Origin: Agromyces flavus
GTDB lineage: Bacteria > Actinomycetota > Actinomycetes > Actinomycetales > Microbacteriaceae
Assembly: GCF_900104685.1 (NCBI RefSeq)
Contig: NZ_LT629755.1
Coordinates: 1,302,001 to 1,366,000, forward strand
DNA length: 64,000 nucleotides
Direction of reading: 5' to 3'
How positions within the stretch are numbered: the stretch's first letter is position 1; every line of letters begins with the position of its first letter. The notes under the pieces were generated by a model. The model worked only from the letters and a program-made list of their open reading frames with translations. It did no database searches and was not told the DNA's origin. Of the stretch, positions 35,015 to 45,810 are shown one piece after another. The translations under genes and the position numbers were made by a program.

Positions 35015-36169
35015 TCAGCCGCCGCTCGTGTCGAGTTCGGCGTCGACGAGCGTGGTGCGATCGTGCCCGGCGAGCTCTTGCGAGTCGAGCCAACCCTCGG
35101 GCAGCGACGGGTTCTTCGGGGTGCCGGCGCGCCCGCGCGGCCCCTCGGCGCCCTCGCCCGGATACGGCATCGACCAGTCGAGGGTTCCGAGCAGGTCGTC
35201 GAGCTGGGCGAGCGATTCGACCGTGGCGAGCTTGGCGCGCAATTCGCCGCCCACCGGGTATCCCTTGAAGTACCAGGCGACGTGCTTGCGGATGTCGCGG
35301 CACCCGCGTTCCTCGCTGTCGAAGAAGTCGGCGAGCAGTTCGGCGTGCCGGCGGAACGTGCGCGCGACATCGCCGAGCGAGGGCTCGGCCTTCGCCTGCT
35401 CGCCGCGGAACGCCGCCGCGAGGTCGCCGAACAGCCACGGCCGCCCGAGGCATCCACGACCCACGACCACCCCGTCGCATCCGGTCTCGTCGACCATGCG
35501 CAGCGCGTCGTCGGCCGACCAGATGTCGCCGTTGCCGAGCACCGGCACGCTCGTGACCGCCTGCTTGAGCCTCGCGATGGCCGACCAGTCGGCCTGGCCC
35601 GAGTAGAACTCGGCGGCGGTGCGCGCGTGCAACGCGATCGACGCGACGCCCGCGCCCTCGGCGATGCGGCCGGCCTCGAGGTACGTGAGGTGGTCGGAGT
35701 CGATGCCCTTGCGCATCTTGATCGTGAGCGGGACATCGCCTGCGGCGTTGACTGCGCCCTCGACGATGTCGCGGAAGAGCCCGCTCTTCCAGGGCAGCGC
35801 GGCTCCCCCGCCCTTGCGGGTGACCTTGGGCACGGGGCATCCGAAGTTCAGGTCGATGTGGTCGGCGCGGTCTTCGGCGACGAGCATGGTGACCGCTTCG
35901 GAGACCGTCTTGGGATCGACTCCGTAGAGCTGGATGGAACGCGGCGTCTCGGATTCGTGGTGCGTGATGAGGCGCATCGACTCGGGCGTGCGCTCGACGA
36001 GCGCGCGACTCGTGATCATCTCGCTGACGTAGAGGCCTGCGCCGAACTCGCGGCAGAGCCGCCGGAACGCCGTGTTGGTGATACCCGCCATGGGTGCGAG
36101 CACGACCGGCACCTCGAGGTCGAGGCCGCCGATCGTGAGCGGGCGGGCGGGGGTCGTGGTCGTTGGCAT
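35015..36169 (-). CDS. dusB: tRNA-dihydrouridine synthase, DusB type
   Basis: 384 aa FMN enzyme that reduces uridine in tRNA. TIM-barrel start VVLAPMAGITNTAFRRL; catalytic Cys in LNFGCPVPKVTRKGGG; FMN phosphate-binding region VLGNGDIWSADDAL and VVVGRGCLGRPWLF. The C-terminal ~90 residues form the helical tRNA-binding domain. Start ATG 36169. Divergent from the YbaK-type gene with 93 bp between the starts. Confidence 0.93.
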   Translation of the reverse strand: MPTTTTPARPLTIGGLDLEVPVVLAPMAGITNTAFRRLCREFGAGLYVSEMITSRALVERTPESMRLITHHESETPRSIQLYGVDPKTVSEAVTMLVAEDRADHIDLNFGCPVPKVTRKGGGAALPWKSGLFRDIVEGAVNAAGDVPLTIKMRKGIDSDHLTYLEAGRIAEGAGVASIALHARTAAEFYSGQADWSAIARLKQAVTSVPVLGNGDIWSADDALRMVDETGCDGVVVGRGCLGRPWLFGDLAAAFRGEQAKAEPSLGDVARTFRRHAELLADFFDSEERGCRDIRKHVAWYFKGYPVGGELRAKLATVESLAQLDDLLGTLDWSMPYPGEGAEGPRGRAGTPKNPSLPEGWLDSQELAGHDRTTLVDAELDTSGG

Positions 36170-36262
36170 CGCCTTCGATTCTCCCAGACCGGCGGCGCAT
36201 GCGGCCCGGCGCGGCGGCGGCGCGGCCTAGGATGCGGTCATGGCTGCGCTGTGGAGGACGGC

Positions 36263-36748
36263 ATGACCGCGTTCGAGAGACTCGTCGGCGTCGAGCGGGT
36301 GCAGGCGGATGCCGCCGCTCGCGGCCTCGACATCGAGGTGATCGAGCGTCCCGCCGCTCGCAGCCTCGAGGAGGCGGCCGAGCTCATGGGCATCGAGCCG
36401 GGCGACATCGTCAAATCGCTCGTCGTGAAGCGCAGCGACGACACGTACGTCTTCGCGCTCGTTCCCGGCGGCCGCAAGATCAGCTGGCCGAAGCTGCGCG
36501 CGCTGCTGTCGGTCAACAAGCTGCAGCTGCCGGATGCCTCGCTGGCCCTCGCCGCGACAGGCTACGAGCGTGGCACGATCACCCCGCTCGGCTCGACCAC
36601 CGCCTGGCCGGTCGTGGTCGACGCGACGATTCCGGGACGCCGCGTCTCGATGGGAGCGGGCGAGCACGGCCGCAGCCTCTTCGTCGACGCCGACGCGCTC
36701 GTGCGTGCGCTCGACGCGACGGTCGCCGACATCAGCGACCCCGAGTAG
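36263..36748 (+). CDS. YbaK/ProX-type aminoacyl-tRNA deacylase
   Basis: 161 aa; the family removes wrongly attached amino acids from tRNA, for example Cys or Ala from tRNA-Pro. The core pattern is intact: SLEEAAELMGIEPGDIVKSLVVK with the key Lys, then YVFALVPGGRKISWPKL, GYERGTITPLGST and SMGAGEHGRSLFVD. ATG 36263 follows GTGGAGGA. Substrate not deducible. Its stop directly abuts that of the convergent microprotein gene at 36749. Confidence 0.88.
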   Translation: MTAFERLVGVERVQADAAARGLDIEVIERPAARSLEEAAELMGIEPGDIVKSLVVKRSDDTYVFALVPGGRKISWPKLRALLSVNKLQLPDASLALAATGYERGTITPLGSTTAWPVVVDATIPGRRVSMGAGEHGRSLFVDADALVRALDATVADISDPE

Positions 36749-36850
36749 TCACTCCCCCGACTCGACCGCCGGCGGGATCTCGCAGACGTCGCCCGCGCAG
36801 ACGGCTCCCGCGCTGCCGAGCATCGTGAACGGCGTCACCGCGTCGCTCAC
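36749..36850 (-). CDS. 33-aa Cys-containing microprotein coupled to the DsbA-like gene
   Basis: The frame starts with a GTG that overlaps the TGA of the DsbA-like gene (GTGA) and reads MSDAVTPFTMLGSAGAV, then CAGDVC and a short acidic tail. The two Cys are four residues apart (CX4C). Coupling to a thiol-oxidoreductase gene and the paired Cys suggest a redox or metal-linked role, but this is inference; no family is known to me. It is too short for most gene finders. The stop is directly adjacent to that of the YbaK-type gene. Confidence 0.5.
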   Translation of the reverse strand: MSDAVTPFTMLGSAGAVCAGDVCEIPPAVESGE

Positions 36851-37512
36851 GCCGCGACCCCGTCGCGCTCGCCGGCGACCTGCGTCAGCACCTGTGCGAA
36901 CACCTCGGCGGGCTGCGCGCCCGAGACGCCGTACTTGCCCTCGAAGACGAAGAACGGGACGCCCTGGATGCCGTACGCCCCGGCCTGTGCGATGTCGGCC
37001 TGCACGTCTGCGCCGTACCGACCCGACTCCAGCGCCGCGCGCGCGGCATCCGCGTCGAGCCCGACCTCGGCCGCGAGCTCGACCAGCTCGTCGACGCGAC
37101 CCACGTGCCGGCCCTCGGTGAAGTAGGCCCGGAACAGTCGCTCGGAGAGCTCGAGCTGCCGGCCCTGCTCCTTGGCGAAGTGGAGCAGCTCGTGCGCCTT
37201 CAGCGTCTTCGTGTGCTGCAGCGCGTCGAAGTCGTAGTCGAGGCCTGCGGCGGCCGCGATGCCCCTGACGCGCTCGAGCATCTGCTCGACCTGCGCGACG
37301 GGCAGGCCCTTGTGCCCGGCGAGGAAGTCGACCTCGGACCCCTCGAAGTCGACGGGCGTGTCGGGCGCGAGCTCGAACGAGTGGTACTCGATCTCGACCT
37401 CGGGCGCGTCGTCGCCGAGCGCGGCGATACCGCCCTCGAGGTGGCGCTTGCCGATGTAGCACCACGGGCACGCGATGTCGGACCAGATGTCGATCTTGAT
37501 GGGGGACGTCAC
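36847..37512 (-). CDS. DsbA-family thiol oxidoreductase (FrnE-like)
   Basis: 221 aa thioredoxin-fold protein with a large helical insertion. Active site CPWC in SDIACPWCYIGKRH; the cis-Pro loop is GIQGVPFFVFEGKYGVSGAQP; the inserted helices contain LHFAKEQGRQLELSERLFRAYFTEG. It has no signal peptide, so it acts in the cytoplasm like FrnE and the HCCA-isomerase-like group. GTG 37512 starts right at the first strand (VTSPIKIDIWSD); an ATG 12 codons upstream also exists, inside a GGATGCC palindrome, and is less likely. Confidence 0.88.
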   Translation of the reverse strand: MTSPIKIDIWSDIACPWCYIGKRHLEGGIAALGDDAPEVEIEYHSFELAPDTPVDFEGSEVDFLAGHKGLPVAQVEQMLERVRGIAAAAGLDYDFDALQHTKTLKAHELLHFAKEQGRQLELSERLFRAYFTEGRHVGRVDELVELAAEVGLDADAARAALESGRYGADVQADIAQAGAYGIQGVPFFVFEGKYGVSGAQPAEVFAQVLTQVAGERDGVAA

Positions 37513-37585
37513 GCTCAATGCGAACGGATGCCGCGGCATCCGTATTCCCATGCATGCAACTGGTCGGCGTTCACCCCTGCCGCGA

Positions 37586-37664
37586 CTCCTGAATCGAAGG
37601 ACGGAGGCGTCGACACGCCGACGGGCACCGCGGAACGGCGCGGGACCGTCCTTCGATTCAGGAG
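37586..37664. repeat. Perfect 19-bp inverted repeat with 41-base spacer
   Basis: Arms 37586-37604 (CTCCTGAATCGAAGGACGG) and 37646-37664 are exact reverse complements. The spacer holds a second small hairpin, GGCGT-CGAC-ACGCC at 37606-37619. It lies in the 224-bp gap between uppS and the DsbA-like gene, both on the minus strand. No T tract follows on either side. It could fold into a long RNA hairpin ending uppS transcription or be the remains of a small mobile palindromic element. Confidence 0.75.
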
Positions 37665-37736
37665 CCGCGCGGGTGCGACGCAAGGTCCGGCAGCATGACG
37701 GCCCCGCGGCATCCACGGGCTCGCTCGCCCGCGCCC

Positions 37737-38540
37737 CTACGCCGTCGGCGCGTCGATGGCCGCGCCGAAGCGGCGGTTGCGGCCCGCGTACAGCTCGATC
37801 GCGTGCCAGAGGTCGGCACGCGAGAAATCGGGCCAGAGCGTGTCGAGGAACACCATCTCGGCGTAGGCCGACTGCCAGAGCAGGAAGTTCGACGTGCGCT
37901 GCTCGCCCGAGCTGCGCACGAACAGGTCGACGTCGGGCAGGTCGGGCACGTACAGGCGCTTCTGGATGAGCTTCTCGCTCACGGCCGAGGGGCGCAGGCG
38001 GCCGGATGCCACGTCGTCGGCGATCGAGCGCACCGCGTCGGCGAGCTCGTTCCGCCCGCCGTAGTTCACGCACATCGTGAGCGTCAGGGTGTCGTTGCCC
38101 GCCGTGAGCTTCTCGGCGAACTGCAGCTCGTCGATGACCGAGCGCCACAGGCGCGGCCGGCGGCCCGCCCACCTGATCCGCACGCCCCACTCATTGAGCT
38201 GGTCGCGGCGCCGGTGCAGCACGTCGCGGTTGTAGCCCATGAGGAATCGCACCTCGTCGGGCGAGCGCTTCCAGTTCTCGGTCGAGAACGCGTACACCGA
38301 GAGGTGCTTCACGCCGACCTGCACCGCGCCCGCGACCACGTCGAGGAGCGCCGCCTCGCCAGCCTTGTGCCCCTCGATGCGGGTGAGCCCGCGCCGGTTC
38401 GCCCAGCGGCCGTTGCCGTCCATGACGATCGCGACGTGGTCGGGCACCGCGCCCTTCGGAAGCGCGGGCGGGTACAGGCCCGTCCAGTCGATCGGCCGGT
38501 AGGGCACGGCATCCTTGTGGGTGTAGGGCTTGGGGGTCAC
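37737..38540 (-). CDS. uppS: Isoprenyl transferase (polyprenyl diphosphate synthase, cis type)
   Basis: 267 aa. Adds isopentenyl units in cis to make the lipid carrier for cell-wall synthesis. Signature blocks: [18 protein letters not shown] with the catalytic Asp, [28 protein letters not shown], then [20 protein letters not shown] and [12 protein letters not shown] 38540 overlaps the recO stop as GTGA, supporting both the start and co-translation. Chain length (C50 or C55) cannot be told from sequence. Confidence 0.96.
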   Translation of the reverse strand: MTPKPYTHKDAVPYRPIDWTGLYPPALPKGAVPDHVAIVMDGNGRWANRRGLTRIEGHKAGEAALLDVVAGAVQVGVKHLSVYAFSTENWKRSPDEVRFLMGYNRDVLHRRRDQLNEWGVRIRWAGRRPRLWRSVIDELQFAEKLTAGNDTLTLTMCVNYGGRNELADAVRSIADDVASGRLRPSAVSEKLIQKRLYVPDLPDVDLFVRSSGEQRTSNFLLWQSAYAEMVFLDTLWPDFSRADLWHAIELYAGRNRRFGAAIDAPTA

Positions 38541-39274
38541 TGGGGGGCCGTTTCTCGGGAGACGTGGGAGAGCGAGCGGAGTCCGCGCTCGAGGTGCCAC
38601 TGGGCGTACGCGGCGACGATACCGCTCGCCTGGGCCCGCTCCCGCTCGGGAGCCGCCTCGGCGTGCTCCCAGTCTCCGGCGAGCAGCGCGCCGAGCAGCT
38701 CGACCGTCGAGGCCGCGATGCGCGGCGTGCCCGGCGGGGCGCACTCGTCGCACACCACTCCGCCGAGCTGGACGACGACCGCCGTGTGCGGGCCCTCGCG
38801 CCCGCAGCGCGCGCAGTCGGCGAAGGTCGGCGCCCAGCCGGCGATCGCGAGCGCGCGCAGCAGGTACGAGTCGAGCGTGAGCGGCGGGCCGTGCTCGCGC
38901 CGCGAGAGCGATCGGAGCGCGCCGACGAGCAGGAGGTACTGCTGCAGCGATCCCTCGGCCTCGGTCAGCCGGTCGGCGGCCTCGACCATCGCGTTCGCGG
39001 CCGTGTAGGCCGCGTAGTCCTGGCTGATCTCGGCCCCGTAGGCGCCGATCGTCTCGGCCTGCGTGATGACGTCGAGCGTGCGCCCTTCGTAGAGCTGCAG
39101 GTCGGCCACCATGAACGGCTCGAGCCGCGAGCCGAACTTCGACGCGGTGCGTCGGACGCCGCGCGCGACCGCCCGGATCTTGCCGTGGCGGCGCGTGAGC
39201 AGCGTGACGATGCGGTCGGCCTCGCCGAGCTTGTGCGTGCGCAGCACGACGGCGTCATCTCGGTACACGGGCAC
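38537..39274 (-). CDS. recO: DNA repair protein RecO
   Basis: 245 aa mediator of the RecFOR pathway; helps load RecA and anneals single strands. An N-terminal OB fold ([32 protein letters not shown]) is followed by a helical domain with a four-Cys zinc site (CARC...CDEC). Full length. Start ATG 39274. Coupled to uppS by a GTGA overlap, an order common in actinobacteria. Confidence 0.96.
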   Translation of the reverse strand: MPVYRDDAVVLRTHKLGEADRIVTLLTRRHGKIRAVARGVRRTASKFGSRLEPFMVADLQLYEGRTLDVITQAETIGAYGAEISQDYAAYTAANAMVEAADRLTEAEGSLQQYLLLVGALRSLSRREHGPPLTLDSYLLRALAIAGWAPTFADCARCGREGPHTAVVVQLGGVVCDECAPPGTPRIAASTVELLGALLAGDWEHAEAAPERERAQASGIVAAYAQWHLERGLRSLSHVSRETAPQ

Positions 39275-39354
39275 CTGACGATTCTCCCACCGACCGCCGG
39301 CACCCCGGCCGAGGACCGCGCACGCGACGTCGGATCGGACGGCAGAATGGTCGG

Positions 39355-40146
39355 GTGACCACGTCGTCCGCGCCCGTCCTCGTCACGGGAGGCACCGGCA
39401 CCCTCGGCCGGGCCGTCGTCCGCCTGCTCGCCGATCGCGGCGAGGACGTCCGCGTGCTCAGTCGCAGCGGTGCGCCCGGCACCCTGAAGGGCGATTTGGC
39501 GACGGGCGAGGGCGTCGAGGCCGCGATCGAGGGCACCCGCGCCATCCTGCACCTGGCGACGACGCTGCGCGACGACACCGAGATCACGCGGAACCTGGTC
39601 ACGGCGGCCGACCGTTCCGGCCGCCCGCGCATCCTGTACTCGTCGATCGTGGGCATCGACCGCATCCCGCTCGCGTACTACGCGGGCAAGCGCGCCTCCG
39701 AACGGCTGATCGCCGAATCACGCATGCGGTGGACCGTGCAGCGCATCACCCAGTTCCACGACTTCATCGCGACGCTGTTCCACGTGCAGCGCTTCTCCCC
39801 CGTCCTCGCCGCGCCGGCGTTCTCGTTCCAGCCCATCGCGGTCGACGACGTGGCCCGCCGGCTCGTCGAGCTGCTCGATGCGGATGCCGCGGGCATGGCG
39901 CCCGACGTCGGGGGCCCCGAGGTCCGCCCGGCCCGCGACCTGGCTCGCGCCTACCTCGCCGCCCGCAGATCCCGCCGTCCCACGCTCGCGTTCCGGCTCC
40001 CCGGCACGCGCTTCAGGGCGTTCTCGTCCGGCGCGAACCTCGTGCCCGGCGAGCCCTACGGCCGAGTCACGTTCGAGGAGTACCTCGCGACCGGCGCGGC
40101 ACGGGCGGCCGCGCCGCGCGATCCGCGTGGAGCGACCGACGCATGA
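39355..40146 (+). CDS. NAD(P)-binding atypical SDR family protein
   Basis: 263 aa. Rossmann start [18 protein letters not shown], then [34 protein letters not shown], which places Tyr and Lys in the classical Y-x-x-x-K spacing. C-terminal part resembles NmrA/epimerase-type proteins. Physiological substrate unknown. GTG 39355. The ATG of the next gene overlaps its stop (ATGA), so the two are coupled. Confidence 0.85.
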   Translation: MTTSSAPVLVTGGTGTLGRAVVRLLADRGEDVRVLSRSGAPGTLKGDLATGEGVEAAIEGTRAILHLATTLRDDTEITRNLVTAADRSGRPRILYSSIVGIDRIPLAYYAGKRASERLIAESRMRWTVQRITQFHDFIATLFHVQRFSPVLAAPAFSFQPIAVDDVARRLVELLDADAAGMAPDVGGPEVRPARDLARAYLAARRSRRPTLAFRLPGTRFRAFSSGANLVPGEPYGRVTFEEYLATGAARAAAPRDPRGATDA

Positions 40147-40811
40147 CGCTCGCACCGTTCGAGATCCCGCTCTGGGCCGACCTCGCCGCGGTCGGGATCG
40201 GCGCCCTGCAGGGCGCGATGTTCGCGGGGCGACTCAAGGAACGCCGCCTCGACCTGCTCGGCGTCGCGCTCATCGGCATCCTCGTCGGGCTCGGCGGCGG
40301 CCTCCTGCGTGACATCCTGCTGAACCAGCTACCCGCCGCCATGAAGACGAACTGGTACCTGGTCGTCGCGACGCTCGCCGCGCTGCTCGGGATGGCGCTG
40401 CTGCGGCTCTTCACGCGGCTGAACCCGCTGATCATCGCGCTCGACGCCGTCACGATCGGGTTGTTCGCCGCGATCGGCACGACGAAGGCGCTCGCCTACG
40501 GCGTGCCCGAGGTGCCCGCCGTGTTCGTCGGCGTCGTGTCGGCGGTCGGCGGGTCGATCCTGCGCGACGTGTCGCTCAACCTGCCCATCGCGCTCATGCA
40601 CGTCGGCTCGCTCTACGCCGTCGCGGCGGGCGCCGGGACCGTGCTCATCACGGTGCTCGTCGCCCTGGGTGCGAACATCACGGTGGCCGCCACGACGTGC
40701 GTGATCGTGACGACGCTGATCCGGCTCGGATCGGTGCGCTTCGGATGGAGCCTGCCCGAGCAGCGAGCGATCGCGAGTTGGCGGGTCTGGCGGCGCACCG
40801 CCCGTCCCTGA
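40143..40811 (+). CDS. UPF0126/TRIC-family cation channel protein
   Basis: 222 aa with seven hydrophobic helices in two three-helix repeats. Each repeat has the family glycine motif: GLGGGLLRDILLNQLP and AVGGSILRDVSLNLPIALM. Bacterial TRIC homologues form potassium-permeable trimers. It overlaps the SDR gene by four bases. A bulged hairpin between its stop and the leuA stop serves both convergent genes. Confidence 0.9.
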   Translation: MTLAPFEIPLWADLAAVGIGALQGAMFAGRLKERRLDLLGVALIGILVGLGGGLLRDILLNQLPAAMKTNWYLVVATLAALLGMALLRLFTRLNPLIIALDAVTIGLFAAIGTTKALAYGVPEVPAVFVGVVSAVGGSILRDVSLNLPIALMHVGSLYAVAAGAGTVLITVLVALGANITVAATTCVIVTTLIRLGSVRFGWSLPEQRAIASWRVWRRTARP

Positions 40812-40817
40812 GACGGC

Positions 40818-40852
40818 CACGGGCGGGGCGACCGGAGTCGCGCCCGCCCGTG
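40818..40852. terminator. Bidirectional hairpin between the TRIC gene and leuA
   Basis: A 10-bp stem (40818-40827 with 40843-40852) continues as a 5-bp GCGAC/GTCGC stem after a one-base bulge. It lies between two convergent stops at 40811 and 40869. Confidence 0.65.
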
Positions 40853-40868
40853 CAGACCGGATCGCAGC

Positions 40869-42712
<1,844 letters not shown>

Positions 42713-42728
<16 letters not shown>

Positions 42729-42757
42729 CAGCTAAGGAGGAGCAGGCCGCGAAGCAC
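42713..42757 (-). CDS. leuL: leuA leader peptide (14 aa, Leu-rich)
   Basis: GTG-initiated frame of 14 codons: VLRGLLLLSCRSES then TAG. Four Leu codons in a row (CTG CTC CTC CTT) lie just before the 5' arm of the attenuator stem. An in-frame TAG 9 bases before the GTG closes the frame upstream, so no longer version exists. No strong ribosome-binding site is visible. Low leucyl-tRNA should stall ribosomes here and raise leuA expression. Confidence 0.7.
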
Positions 42758-42891
42758 GAACCAAGGCTAACACCGGCATCCGGTGCGCGCGCAACGATGA
42801 CGACGGCCGCGGATGTCGCGGCCGCAGCTTCAGGCCGTGGCGGGTGCCGCCCCCCGGGCTCCGGCACCCGCCACGCGTCATCCGCTCGACG

Positions 42892-44292
42892 TCATTCGAT
42901 CGCGAGCGCCGTGACCGGCGACACGCGCGTGGCCCGGCGGGCCGGCGCGAGTGAGGCGACCACCGTCAGGATCGCCGCGGCACCGATGAGCGCGACGACG
43001 AGCAGCCACGGAACCGACGGCGCGATCACCAGAGGCTCCCCCTGCACGCTGCCGAGCATGGACTGCGCGCCGGCCCACCCGTAGAAGATGCCGAGCACCA
43101 GCCCAGTCGCGGTCGCCGCGGCGGTCAGGGCAGCCGCCTCCGCGACGACCATGAGCCGCAGCTGACGTCGCTCGAACCCGAGCGCGCGCAGCAGCCCGAG
43201 CTCGCGCGTGCGCTGCAGCACGCTCAGCGACAGCGTGTTCACGAGGCCGATCGCGGCGATCAGCGCACTGAAGCCGACCAGGATGCTGAACACCGTCACC
43301 GTCGCGGCGACCATCTCCTCGATCGCGGCGCGCATCTCGGGGCGGTCCTCGGTCGCCGCGAGCAGCAGCGTCCGGTACGACTCCATCGCGACGGCGAACA
43401 TCGTCACGAGCGTCACGCCGATGACGAGCCCGATGGTCATGCGCGAGCTGCGCTCCGGATGGCGCACCGCGTTCTCGGCGGCGAGGCGCGCCGACGGCGA
43501 CGTGCCGAGCGCACGGCCGATCAGCCGCAGCACCGGCGGCATGATGACGTGCGCGCCGAGCACGATGCCGGTGAAGGAGAGGATGCCGCCGAGCAGGCCC
43601 ACGAGCACGCCGAGCGGCGTCACGAGGCCGAGCGCGACGCCGCCGAGCAGCAGGAGGAGTCCGACGCCGGCGAGCACGGCGGCCGTCGCCGTGCGGCCGC
43701 GTCGTGCGGCGAGCTCGTCGCGGGTCGACTCGGTCGCGTTGCCCAGCGCCTGCGCCGGCCGAACCGCGAGCACGCGACGCGAGCCCACCCACGCGGCCAG
43801 CCAGGTCGTGATCGCGGCCACGACGGCGGGCGGCAGCACCGCGGCATCCACCCACGCGTGCTCCACGCGGGGCAGCACGTCCGTGACGACCGCCAGCTCG
43901 GCCAGCGCCATCGCCGCGACCGTGCCCACGACGAGCCCCAGCACGGCGCCGATCGCGCCGATGACGAGACCCTCGCGCGCGATGGCCGCGCGCTGCGCCC
44001 GCGCGCTCGACCCGATGAGCCGCAGCAGGGCGATGAGCCGCGTGCGACCGGCGACCACGGTCGCGACCGTGTTCGACGTCACGACCGCACTCACGTAGAT
44101 CGCGATGACGATGAACACCCACGCCGCGATCTGCACCATGAGCGCGGCGGTACCGCTCTCGCCGGTGACGTCATCGGCGCGGATCGCCGAACCCAGGTAC
44201 CCGGTCACCTGCAGCAACGCGACGCCGAACGCCGAGGCGAGCGTCGCGACGAGCAGCGTCGGGCCGTGCTCGGCCAGCAGGCGCCGGATCAC
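42892..44292 (-). CDS. ABC transporter permease, FtsX/MacB type
   Basis: 466 aa with eight hydrophobic helices, arranged as two FtsX domains (helices near 12-40, 52-82, 105-130, 138-168; then again near 205-245, 290-312, 335-360 and 395-450). LVNTLSLSVLQRTRELGLLRALG is the typical cytoplasmic coupling motif of this family. It resembles the permeases that export antimicrobial peptides or other drugs. Start ATG 44292 overlaps the ATPase gene stop by 4 bp. Likely one operon with the ATPase. Confidence 0.88.
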   Translation of the reverse strand: MIRRLLAEHGPTLLVATLASAFGVALLQVTGYLGSAIRADDVTGESGTAALMVQIAAWVFIVIAIYVSAVVTSNTVATVVAGRTRLIALLRLIGSSARAQRAAIAREGLVIGAIGAVLGLVVGTVAAMALAELAVVTDVLPRVEHAWVDAAVLPPAVVAAITTWLAAWVGSRRVLAVRPAQALGNATESTRDELAARRGRTATAAVLAGVGLLLLLGGVALGLVTPLGVLVGLLGGILSFTGIVLGAHVIMPPVLRLIGRALGTSPSARLAAENAVRHPERSSRMTIGLVIGVTLVTMFAVAMESYRTLLLAATEDRPEMRAAIEEMVAATVTVFSILVGFSALIAAIGLVNTLSLSVLQRTRELGLLRALGFERRQLRLMVVAEAAALTAAATATGLVLGIFYGWAGAQSMLGSVQGEPLVIAPSVPWLLVVALIGAAAILTVVASLAPARRATRVSPVTALAIE

Positions 44293-45050
44293 GCGGCACG
44301 CTCCATGGCGAGCATGTAGGTCGCGATCTCCTCGGCGCTCGATCGGGCGGCGTCGCGCACGATCCGCCCGTCCGCGAGGAAGAGGATGCGGTCGGCGTGG
44401 CTCGCGGCGATCGGATCGTGCGTGACCATCGCGATCGACTGGCCCGATTCGCGGCTCGCGTCGGCGAGGATCGCGAGCACCTCGCGACCCGTGCGCGAGT
44501 CCAGGTTGCCCGTCGGCTCGTCGGCGAAGACGAGGTCGGGCCGGGTCGCGAGGGCGCGGGCGATCGCGACGCGCTGCTGCTGGCCGCCCGACAGCTCGTG
44601 CGGGCGGTGTCGCAGGCGCGAGGCGAGACCCAAGCGCTCGATGAGGGCGTCGATCAGGACGCGCTCCTCGCGCGTCGGACGCCGGCCGTCGAGCTCGAAC
44701 GGCAGCAGCACGTTGCCCTCGACGTCGAGCGTGGGCACGAGGTTGAACGACTGGAAGACGAAGCCCACGCGGCGGCGCCGGAGCACCGTGAGCGCGGCAT
44801 CCGGCAGCTCGGTGATGTCGGTGTCGCCGAGCCAGACTCGGCCCGAGGTGGGCGTGTCCAGGCCGGCCATGATGTGCATGAGCGTGGACTTGCCCGAGCC
44901 CGACGGGCCCATGATGGCGGTGAACTCGCCACGCCGAAGGCCGAGCGAGACGTCCGCGAGCGCGGTGACGCCGCCGGCGCCCGTGCCGAACTGCTTGCCG
45001 AGCCCGGCGACGCGGGCGACCAGTCCGAGGTCAGAGGGTTGGATGTGCAT
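44289..45050 (-). CDS. ABC transporter ATP-binding protein, MacB/LolD type
   Basis: 253 aa. Walker A GPSGSGKST, Q-loop GFVFQSFNLVPTLDV, signature LSGGQQQRVAIARAL, Walker B LVFADEPTGNLDS and H-loop VTHDP are all intact; the NLDS sequence marks the MacB/LolD/FtsE group. ATG 45050 has GAGGAC directly upstream; the frame runs further back without a supported start. Partner of the FtsX-type permease. The two-component genes upstream in the same direction may regulate it. Confidence 0.92.
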   Translation of the reverse strand: MHIQPSDLGLVARVAGLGKQFGTGAGGVTALADVSLGLRRGEFTAIMGPSGSGKSTLMHIMAGLDTPTSGRVWLGDTDITELPDAALTVLRRRRVGFVFQSFNLVPTLDVEGNVLLPFELDGRRPTREERVLIDALIERLGLASRLRHRPHELSGGQQQRVAIARALATRPDLVFADEPTGNLDSRTGREVLAILADASRESGQSIAMVTHDPIAASHADRILFLADGRIVRDAARSSAEEIATYMLAMERAA

Positions 45051-45141
45051 GTCCTCGACGCTACGGACGGCGGAGTGGCCGTCGCGTCGGCCGTGCGTCG
45101 GCTTCCGCGTCATCCGATCGGATGACGCGGACGCCTGGGCC

Positions 45142-45810
45142 TCAGCCTCCGGTCAGGTCGTGCTCGTACGCGAAGACCACGAGCTGCACGCGGTCGCGCA
45201 GCCCGAGCTTGGCCAGCACGCGGCTGAGGTGCGTCTTCACGGTGGCCTCGCTGAGGTACTCGGATGCCGCGATCTCGGCGTTGGAGAGGCCCTTCGCCGC
45301 GAGCGCGAAGATGTCCCGTTCGCGTGCGGTGAGGTCGTTCCACGCCGGTGGCGCCGGGCGGCGCCCGCCTCCGCGCGCGCCGCTCGCGATGAGCTCGCGC
45401 GTCGCATTCGCGGCGATCACCGCGTTGCCGCGGTGCACCGTGCGGATCGCGGCGAGCAGGAACTCGGGATCCGCATCCTTGAGCACGAAGCCGCTGGCAC
45501 CGGCGCGGATGGCGCGAGCCGCATTCTCGTCGAGGTCGAACGTCGTCAGCACGAGGATGCGCGGCGGCTCGCGGCCATCGCGTTCGGCATCGGCGAGGAT
45601 CCGCTCGGTCGCACCGATCCCGTCGAGCTGCGGCATCCGCACGTCCATGAGCATCACGTCGGGTCGGCTGCGCTCGGCGAGGGCGACGGCCGCCCGCCCG
45701 TCCGCCGCATCGCCCGCGAACACGAGGTCGTCCTGCGACTCGACGAGCATGCGGATGCCCGCCCGGAACAGTGCCTGGTCGTCGACGAGGGCGACGCGGA
45801 TGGCGCTCAT
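45142..45810 (-). CDS. NarL-type response regulator
   Basis: 222 aa. Receiver domain with the acidic pair DDQALFRAG, phosphoacceptor Asp in VMLMDVRMPQLDG, Thr in LVLTTFDLDE and Lys in GFVLKDADPEFL; linker; then a LuxR helix-turn-helix (LTARERDIFALAAKGLSNAEIA...VKTHLSRVLAKLGLRDR). ATG 45810 overlaps the kinase stop (ATGA). Probable target: the ABC exporter genes 90 bp downstream. Confidence 0.94.
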   Translation of the reverse strand: MSAIRVALVDDQALFRAGIRMLVESQDDLVFAGDAADGRAAVALAERSRPDVMLMDVRMPQLDGIGATERILADAERDGREPPRILVLTTFDLDENAARAIRAGASGFVLKDADPEFLLAAIRTVHRGNAVIAANATRELIASGARGGGRRPAPPAWNDLTARERDIFALAAKGLSNAEIAASEYLSEATVKTHLSRVLAKLGLRDRVQLVVFAYEHDLTGG

